Shown here: positions 14,558 through 19,385 of the stretch, piece after piece
How the letters are laid out: each line of letters begins with the position of its first letter
Position numbering within the stretch: the first letter of the stretch is position 1
Origin: an uncultured Christensenella sp.
Lineage (GTDB): Bacteria > Bacillota > Clostridia > Christensenellales > UBA3700
Assembly (NCBI GenBank): GCA_910583735.1
Contig: CAJTXS010000028.1
Span: 1-19,385, forward strand
Direction: 5' to 3'
Length of the DNA stretch: 19,385 nt
The notes under the pieces: model-generated
What the model was told of the DNA's origin: nothing
Database searches by the model: none
Seen by the model: the letters and a program-made list of their open reading frames with translations, nothing else
Program-made: the position numbers and the translations under genes

Positions 14558-14903
14558 ATTTATCCTCCTTACTCTCGATAGCGATATCTGCGCCGCAAGC
14601 CGCGTCGCCGAGCCCGATGCCGATATCCGCATCGCCCGACTGCTTACCCGCGCGCTCGCCCTCGAGCAGTTCCTTGAGATAGCGGCGCTTAATCTTAAGC
14701 AGCTCGCTGTCGCTGAGCTTGCCGTACTTGTCGCCGCCCATCTGCTCGTCGTACATCTTGATAGCCGTGATGTCGGGCGGGATATGCTTGTATGTGACCT
14801 TGCGCTTGACGACGTTGGACTCGGCGTCTATCTCCTCCACCGTGTCGTCCGCGACGTAACCTACCGCCTTCTTGTATAAGGCGTCCATCAATTCCTTTTT
14901 CAT
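14544..14903 (-). CDS. TerS-like protein lacking an HTH domain
   Basis: This 119-aa protein starts ALYKKAVGYVADDTVEEID, followed by VKRKVTYKHIPPDITAIKM. This matches my recollection of the oligomerisation half of small terminase subunits (KxALGYEYEE... PPDxTAIxFW). The DNA-binding HTH normally before this block is absent, since the protein begins with it. The C-terminal third is acidic and glycine-rich. It overlaps the terminase stop by 4 bp (ATGA) and is therefore downstream of terL, not upstream as is usual. It may be a shortened TerS, or a helper protein whose DNA recognition is supplied elsewhere. Confidence 0.6.
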   Translation of the reverse strand: MKKELMDALYKKAVGYVADDTVEEIDAESNVVKRKVTYKHIPPDITAIKMYDEQMGGDKYGKLSDSELLKIKRRYLKELLEGERAGKQSGDADIGIGLGDAACGADIAIESKEDKYEDC

Positions 14904-16321
14904 TTAGCTCTGTTGTTGTTCCTCCTTATAAGTTTCTTCTTGTCCTTGACTATCTCGGAGTCCTCCGCCTTGCCCATTATCGGCGTAATAGGTCTGCTCA
15001 TGATGTAATAGCGCAGGGCGTCGAGGGCGTGGTCGTCCTTCTTGACAGGCATGTCGTCCTTGCCCCACCAGTAGCTCTTGATCTCCCGTATCAGATTGCG
15101 GCAGGTGGAGAAGATGAACAGCCTGCCGCTCTTTAGATAGGACTTGACGCGGGCGATGCCGCTGAATACGTCCTTATTAACCTTGGTGTCGAGCAGTATG
15201 TCACGCTCGTAAAACAGCTGCGCCACGCTCTTGGTGCCCGACAGTGTGCGCTGACTTGCGGCGCTGTCCACCACGCCCTCCAGCCTGCCCTTACTGTCGT
15301 AGTGCCAATCGAGATGCTCGGCGAGCCCCTTGATGTGCTCGGCATGGTAGTCCACATCCTTGCCCTTCTCGTACCACTCGCCCACCACGTATACATTGCC
15401 GTCCCAATCGACAGCGAAGAAGAGACATGCGAGCGGATTGTTAAGTCCCGGGTCAATGGCTATCCTGTCCTGCCACTCGCGCGGCACGTCGAAGGGCTCT
15501 ATCACGTGACGGCTCTGGTCGAATTCTCCGTACACGATGCCTTCCGCGCAGCTGAATTTACCGTATCGCCTGCTGTCCAAACTCTCTTGCGACATCGTGG
15601 CGGTGAGGGCGTCTATCTCCGACTTGTCGAGGTAGGGATTGTCCGCCCACTCCATGGAGATGTGCCACACCTCGCCGTCTCCGCCGCTGTTGAGATATAT
15701 CTTGTCGTACACCCAGGTGAGACCCTTGAGCGGCGTCATCGTGCCCCATATGTAACCCTTGCTGTCCAGCACGCGCATGCGGCACTCCTCGTATATGTCG
15801 AAGGGCGGCTCCTCGTCAAACCATACGAAGTCGAGCGACGCGCCCTGAAACTTCTCCCTGCCCTGCTCGCAGCTCTTAAAGCACAGCTTGGACAGTCCGC
15901 CGCTCACGTTGCGCACCAAGATGTAGTCGATGATGCCGTGCACGGCGTTGGACTTCTTGCCCGAGAGCATGACGATGTCCTCTATCCAGTCGGGGTTGAG
16001 ATAGCGCAGTATCTTGGACTGCGCCACCTCTCTCTGCACCTCGTAGGACAGCGATACCGCCCAGCCGCATGTATCCGCCCTGTTTTCCCTGTAGGGATGT
16101 ATGCCGCGCAGCATCCATACCGCCTCGACAGCGCCGCACTCCGTCTTGCCGCTGCGGTTGCCGCCGAATACCCATCTGTTGCGCTTTAAGCACTTGTGAA
16201 ACTGCATCTGCTTTACGTGCACTTTGTCCCTGTTATACCGTCCGATTAGGTCGCGCGAGCGGCGTCTGTCCAGCTCGTCGTCGATTATCAGCAGCTCTCG
16301 CAAGATTTCCTTTTCGTCCAT
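14900..16321 (-). CDS. terL: Large terminase subunit (packaging ATPase and nuclease)
   Basis: TerL powers DNA packaging and cuts the concatemer. In this 473-aa protein, Walker A is GGNRSGKT (53-60) and Walker B is DFVWFDEEP (164-172). The coupling motif TMTP is at 194-197. The C-terminal RNase H-like nuclease has IAIDPG (Asp290), VVDSAASQ (Asp352) and KDDHALDALRYY (Asp434). All expected catalytic acids are present, so the protein looks functional. The start has GAGGGGG just upstream. It is the first gene of the long minus-strand operon, reading away from the -10 palindrome at 16381-16390, with a predicted leader of about 57 nt. Confidence 0.96.
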   Translation of the reverse strand: MDEKEILRELLIIDDELDRRRSRDLIGRYNRDKVHVKQMQFHKCLKRNRWVFGGNRSGKTECGAVEAVWMLRGIHPYRENRADTCGWAVSLSYEVQREVAQSKILRYLNPDWIEDIVMLSGKKSNAVHGIIDYILVRNVSGGLSKLCFKSCEQGREKFQGASLDFVWFDEEPPFDIYEECRMRVLDSKGYIWGTMTPLKGLTWVYDKIYLNSGGDGEVWHISMEWADNPYLDKSEIDALTATMSQESLDSRRYGKFSCAEGIVYGEFDQSRHVIEPFDVPREWQDRIAIDPGLNNPLACLFFAVDWDGNVYVVGEWYEKGKDVDYHAEHIKGLAEHLDWHYDSKGRLEGVVDSAASQRTLSGTKSVAQLFYERDILLDTKVNKDVFSGIARVKSYLKSGRLFIFSTCRNLIREIKSYWWGKDDMPVKKDDHALDALRYYIMSRPITPIMGKAEDSEIVKDKKKLIRRNNNRAK

Positions 16322-16380
16322 ATCCGCCCCCTCGCAACAAAATTTTTTATTATTTACTTTATTTCTCCGTCTGCAATGTG

Positions 16381-16390
16381 TATAATTATA
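16381..16390. promoter_or_regulatory. Palindromic -10 that may fire in both directions
   Basis: TATAATTATA is its own reverse complement, so each strand carries a perfect TATAAT. On the plus strand (16381-16386) the box ends nine bases before the ATG at 16396. On the minus strand (16390-16385) it lies about 64 bases before the TerL start. The -35 regions are weak. Confidence 0.5.
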
Positions 16391-16395
16391 TTGTT

Positions 16396-17298
16396 ATGAC
16401 ACGCACGTATTATCGCTTATTATTGGCGCCTATCATAGTCGCGGCGATTATCCTCGCCTGTCTCCTCGCGCCCGATATCGCGCTTGCGGAAGGGGACGGG
16501 AGCCCTATCCCTTACGGCGACTATATGGTCAACGCGGACGCGGCGCTCTCCCTTTATAAAAACGACGCGGGCGCTCCGTCGGAACTCATTCAGGCGCCTC
16601 GCACCTATATCGTGACCTACTCTCGCTACGACGCAACGCTGTATACGCTGGGTTACTTTTCCGTAAACTACGGCGGCGAGGAGTACTACGTCAAGATTAA
16701 CGACATGCAGAGCCTGTGCACCCGCTACGACAGCAGCCGCTACGGCGCGCTATCCGATATAGCAGGCGTAAAGACAGCTTACTCCATCGCGGCAAGCGAC
16801 CTCTTCAGCGGCGACAGCAAGAACGATATCAGCGTCTATCAAGCCACGCATACAGCCGGCAAGATAAGCGCTATGAGCCCCGACAGCCGCGTAACGATAA
16901 ACAGTCCCGAAATCGACAGCGTTAAAGGCATGGTTACCGTGGGCGGCGCTACTTACTACCGCATACACGCTACGGTATCCGTGTTCGGACAGAATATCTC
17001 CGTAGACGGCTATATATCCGCGGCGGACGTTACCGATCCCCTCTTTAAGTCAATGAGCATAGGCAGCGCGCCCGTCAACGATAAGCTGACCGCGCACATC
17101 GCCGCAAAGGACGAGGAGCTCAATAATAAGCCCGCCGTCAAGCCCACTCCCGAACCGGGCGACGAAAATAACGGCGGCGACAAGCAAAGCACTTCAAATA
17201 ACCTCGAGCGCATCGTGCTGAGCATCATAATAGGCGTGCTGTGCGTGGCGGTGGTCATACTCATATTCAGACCGGGCAGAAAGAAGAAAAATTCTTAA
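16396..17298 (+). CDS. Secreted, membrane-anchored protein with SH3-like domains
   Basis: This 300-aa protein has a signal peptide (RLLLAPIIVAAIILACLLA followed by DIALAEGDG), a long outside part, a Pro/Gly/Asn linker (KPTPEPGDENNGGDK) and a C-terminal membrane helix (VLSIIIGVLCVAVVILIF) with a basic KKKN end. The outside part appears to contain two SH3b-like units: one after residue 40 (ALSLYKNDAG, TYIVTYSRYD) and one ending VDGYISAADV. It probably sits on the cell surface; ligand unknown. It is on the opposite strand to its phage-like neighbours, has its own -10, no ribosome binding site and its own terminator. It may be a phage moron (lysogenic conversion gene) or a host gene at the prophage edge. 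The start was set by the signal peptide; the longer frame from 16069 is antisense to TerL. Confidence 0.75.
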   Translation: MTRTYYRLLLAPIIVAAIILACLLAPDIALAEGDGSPIPYGDYMVNADAALSLYKNDAGAPSELIQAPRTYIVTYSRYDATLYTLGYFSVNYGGEEYYVKINDMQSLCTRYDSSRYGALSDIAGVKTAYSIAASDLFSGDSKNDISVYQATHTAGKISAMSPDSRVTINSPEIDSVKGMVTVGGATYYRIHATVSVFGQNISVDGYISAADVTDPLFKSMSIGSAPVNDKLTAHIAAKDEELNNKPAVKPTPEPGDENNGGDKQSTSNNLERIVLSIIIGVLCVAVVILIFRPGRKKKNS

Positions 17299-17934
17299 GC
17301 CGTATATCCGATTAATACGTATATTAAAGCGCGCCGCGGAGCGCGCTCCTTTTTTTATCCGCCTTATAGCCTGTACTCTGCAAGGATTGCCTGTTTGTCA
17401 ATCGCTCGGCGGCGCGGCCTGCCATACGAGTTTGCAGCTTAGACAGCCGTTCGCTTTTCGGCTTTATCGCTTTCGTTCGACGCTCAATACTTTCGTTCGA
17501 CGCTCGCCGTTATGCGTTTTACTTTCGTTAAAGTCCGTCTGCGTCCGCCGCCTGTAATCAGGCGATTGATAAATGCCGTTTGAGAGTTGTCCCACGTTTC
17601 GCCGCGTTTTTATTGGGTAAGATTTATCAATCGACATTGCTGTATCCGAATAAGCAATTCGGACGTTTAACTGCTCTATCTATTCAAGCGATTAGCGCGA
17701 GCCGTTTATATAAGCGCTTTGCACGAGGGAGTTGCCGAGCGATTTATCAGACGCTTTGCACGAGATTATTGCAAAGCAATTTGACGTATTATTTAAGCAA
17801 ATTACGCTACTTTTTACCACTGTAATTCACCTTAGCAATCAGTCGCAACGATTAATGCAAGCGCCGCTCCGAGCAGTATGTTTATTGCGCTTTATCCGCT
17901 GCTTTCCGCACAAACGCGTTACGGCAAGACGCGT
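17299..17934. other. Gene-free region with short repeats
   Basis: After the terminator it holds two TTTCGTTCGACGCTC copies (17471-17485 and 17491-17505) and two CGCTTTGCACGAG copies (17715-17727 and 17752-17764). A 12-bp inverted repeat CGATTGATAAAT / ATTTATCAATCG (17563-17574 and 17622-17633) also lies here. No gene is credible. Confidence 0.5.
17328..17356 (+). terminator. Intrinsic terminator of the plus-strand surface gene
   Basis: AGCGCGC (17328-17334) pairs with GCGCGCT (17341-17347), with loop CGCGGA, followed by CC and seven T (17350-17356). It lies about 30 bases past the stop codon, giving the gene its own complete transcription unit. Confidence 0.85.
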
Positions 17935-18585
17935 TTATCCAAACGAGCAAGCGGCAGCGCCCACGCCTCCGTTACGACCGATTTCTACCCTGCAATGCGA
18001 TTGCTTAGAGCGATTTTTTGCCTTGCACGGCGCGCTTGTATCGCACCCTTCCGCGCTCTTGCATGCCTTGGCAGTACGCGCTCGCTTGCTCTCTCGAGCC
18101 TCGCGCTCTCCGCTCTCCCCCGACTGCCGCATGGAGCGGGACGCCTCTTCGTATACTTCGCGCATAAATGTGTCCGCGCCCAGTCTGCTGTCAAGCCATT
18201 CGTGCCCGTAGCCCAGTCTGCGCATCGCGCTCGCCATGGCGGACAGCGCCGCAGTATGGCGCCTGAATACGGTGCGCACTCCTACGCCGAGCTGCTCTGC
18301 TATCTCGTCGAAGCTTTTGCGCTCTATATACCTGCTCTCCAGCAGCTGCCTGCTCTTGCTCTCCAGTCGGCTTAGGCACATGTCCGTCAATACCTTGGCG
18401 TTGACTATAGCCTCTTTGCGCACGTTGAGCGCGAGTATCCTGTCAAACAGCTTAATAGCGTCCTCGCCGCTGCTCAAGCCTCCCATAGCCGTAGCGTACG
18501 AGCATCTGTCTATGCCGCGCGCCACCCTCGGCAAATACCTGTATGAAGTAAGCAGCGCAGCGCACCAAATCAAATCTTTTTCCAT
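17935..18585 (-). CDS. Sigma-region-4-like regulator, possible phage late activator
   Basis: This 216-aa protein has a helical N-terminal part (LTSYRYLPRVARGIDRC) and VRKEAIVNAKVLTDMCLSRL. A sigma-region-4-type HTH follows at about 78-112, with LLESRYIERKSFDEIAEQLG then VGVRTVFRRH, and then LGYGHEWLDSRLGADTFM. The last 60 residues are Arg/Lys/Ser-rich and look disordered. Late-gene activators of the ArpU/RinA kind often lie just before terminase in Gram-positive phages, which fits the position. A host regulator remains possible, as I recall similar proteins from clostridial chromosomes. The start at 18585 follows GGGAGG by ten bases; the longer frame from 18612 would put that site inside the gene. 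A LexA-like box lies 75 bp upstream. The gene is read toward terminase, but the surface gene lies between on the other strand. Confidence 0.6.
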   Translation of the reverse strand: MEKDLIWCAALLTSYRYLPRVARGIDRCSYATAMGGLSSGEDAIKLFDRILALNVRKEAIVNAKVLTDMCLSRLESKSRQLLESRYIERKSFDEIAEQLGVGVRTVFRRHTAALSAMASAMRRLGYGHEWLDSRLGADTFMREVYEEASRSMRQSGESGEREARESKRARTAKACKSAEGCDTSAPCKAKNRSKQSHCRVEIGRNGGVGAAACSFG

Positions 18586-18612
18586 CTTGTCATTTCCTCC
18601 CGACACAACCAT

Positions 18613-18640
18613 CTTATACCCTGCCTATTTGAATTTTCAA
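18613..18640 (-). promoter_or_regulatory. Proximal promoter candidate of the regulator
   Basis: On the minus strand TTGAAA (18640-18635) and TATAAG (18618-18613) are 16 bp apart. The predicted start, near 18606, is just before the GGGAGG ribosome binding site. Confidence 0.45.
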
Positions 18641-18659
18641 GATTTACTGCCAACTTTTT

Positions 18660-18673
18660 TGAACATATGTTCG
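18660..18673 (-). promoter_or_regulatory. LexA/DinR box candidate (SOS operator)
   Basis: The minus-strand sequence CGAACATATGTTCA matches the Bacillus-type consensus CGAACRNRYGTTYC at 13 of 14 positions and has a perfect 12-bp palindromic core (18661-18672). It lies downstream of the distal -10 and upstream of the proximal promoter, where LexA could block transcription of the regulator. Confidence 0.6.
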
Positions 18674-18686
18674 TAAATCTGCCTGT

Positions 18687-18695
18687 ATTATAGCA
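18687..18695 (-). promoter_or_regulatory. Distal extended -10 of the regulator
   Basis: On the minus strand TGCTATAAT is a perfect extended -10 (TGnTATAAT). The -35 region is poor, which extended -10 promoters tolerate. The LexA-like box would lie at about +7 to +20 of this transcript. Confidence 0.5.
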
Positions 18696-19105
18696 CCTTA
18701 ATATGACAGCGTATAGACATATTTAAGTAATTATCACAGCGGCAAAATTTAGCAGCTCGCGCGCATATCAAATAATAATTATAAGGGCGATAGCCTGCCT
18801 TCTTAAATAAAAAAATTTCTCCGCAACTGAACAAAAAAAATGTTAAAATCCTTATAAAAAAATTGTGAATCGGGTCAAAAATAAGCGCCTCGAATAGCTG
18901 AAAATGACTTCGCATGAGGAGCAAATCCCATAATAATTGCAATAAAATAACCGATTTTTTTAAGGGGGGGGGATATAAATCATAATACAATATTAATGCT
19001 CTGCGGAGCGATAGGCTGTAGCTATCGTGAAGTATGTGCAAGGCGCTATGTTCTATAGACGATGCGTCTTGGCAGTGAGTAGAGACGGCATTACAGATAT
19101 CACGT

Positions 19106-19329
19106 GCGGAGCGACCATGCCTGTGCGGAGCGACCTGCCTGTGCGGAGCGACCTGCCTGTGCGGAGTGACCACGCCCCTGCGGAGCGACTGCGCCCCTGC
19201 GGAGTGACCACGCCTGTGCGGAGCGACTGCGCCTGTGCGGAGTGACCGCGCCTGTGCGGAGTGACCTCGCCTATGCGGAGTGACCTGCCTGTGCGGAGCG
19301 ACCTGCCTGTGCGGAGCGACCGCGCCCCT
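19106..19329. repeat. Minisatellite of 18/19-bp units, about 12 copies
   Basis: Twelve consecutive units begin GCGGAGYGAC and end in TGT, CCT or TAT. Five consecutive 19-bp units (from the fourth onward) and others alternate with 18-bp units, so the reading frame is not kept and this is not a protein repeat. There are no spacers, so it is not a CRISPR array. A degenerate unit occurs at about 18999-19012. The array touches the adapter sequence, so its true length is unknown. Confidence 0.85.
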
Positions 19330-19330
19330 G

Positions 19331-19385
19331 AGATCGGAAGAGCGTCGTGGAGGGAAAGAGTGTGCACTGTCGGGGGGGGGGGGGG
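19331..19385. other. Illumina adapter plus poly-G, not genomic
   Basis: AGATCGGAAGAGCGTCGTG at 19331-19349 and the following GGGAAAGAGTGT match the TruSeq adapter, apart from a single substitution (G for T) at 19350. About nine bases later (19372) only G follows to the end, typical of two-colour chemistry reading past the fragment. The minus-strand peptide SLHDALPI is the known translation of this adapter. Confidence 0.95.

Larger units (their letters stand above)
18586..19105. other. Regulatory and AT-rich region, no gene supported
   Basis: Holds the promoter candidates and LexA box of the regulator, then AT-rich DNA with A-runs and a nine-G run (about 18964-18972). The minus-strand frame at 18688-19173 crosses homopolymers and the tandem array and has no coding character. 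Confidence 0.5.

Noticed and set aside
17732..18375. Plus-strand frames around 17732-18375
   Set aside because: They are opposite the sigma-like regulator gene and low in protein character.
18688..19173. 161-aa minus-strand frame
   Set aside because: It begins in the minisatellite and crosses homopolymer runs in AT-rich DNA; no coding signals.
19106..19329. CRISPR array
   Set aside because: Units are 18-19 bp and directly adjacent with no unique spacers, and no cas gene is present.
19053..19367. Minus-strand frame starting MHTLSLHDALPIS
   Set aside because: The first residues are translated Illumina adapter, and the rest is the minisatellite.

Overview
The window looks like part of a Bacillota (probably Clostridia) chromosome carrying a short-tailed (podovirus-type) prophage. 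Three things point to Bacillota. The MurG has the HESD motif that I recall from clostridial enzymes. A near-perfect Gram-positive LexA box lies at 18660-18673. Most genes of the phage block have strong AGGAGG-type ribosome binding sites. I could not test the taxonomy.

Layout from left to right. 1-238 is the 5' part of a secreted or surface protein cut by the window edge (minus strand). 264-1421 has no gene but is unusually structured: a 23-bp perfect inverted repeat at 365-534, then an element of about 850 bp (546-1395) with long inverted-repeat ends, two diverged copies of a roughly 180-bp repeat, intrinsic terminators and large hairpins. murG follows (1422-2447, plus strand), apparently leaderless. 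2448-3408 is AT-rich and gene-free.

The phage block (about 3409-16321) is entirely on the minus strand. Read in the direction of transcription it encodes the large terminase, a TerS-like protein without a DNA-binding half, a small zinc-finger-like protein, portal, probable scaffold, major capsid, a small conserved virion protein, a gp4-like head-completion protein, a gp10-like tail protein, two small Ala/Gly-rich proteins, a 47-aa protein, a coiled-coil protein, a holin, and finally a tandem-HTH regulator. Most neighbours overlap by 1-14 bp, as in a late operon. Two long breaks (9038-9585 and 6143-6921) interrupt it. No tail tape measure, tailspike, endolysin, integrase or replication gene is visible, so the phage is either decayed or continues outside the window.

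Right of the terminase, 16396-17298 (plus strand) is a membrane-anchored secreted protein. It has its own -10 element and terminator and lies between phage-like genes, like a moron or a host gene at the prophage edge. The -10 palindrome TATAATTATA could fire in both directions. Beyond it, 17935-18585 (minus) is a sigma-region-4-like regulator with a LexA box upstream, possibly an SOS-controlled late-gene activator.

The last 280 bases should not be trusted as genome. A minisatellite with 18/19-bp units (19106-19329) runs into Illumina adapter sequence (from 19331) and a poly-G tail, so the right edge is a sequencing or assembly artefact.
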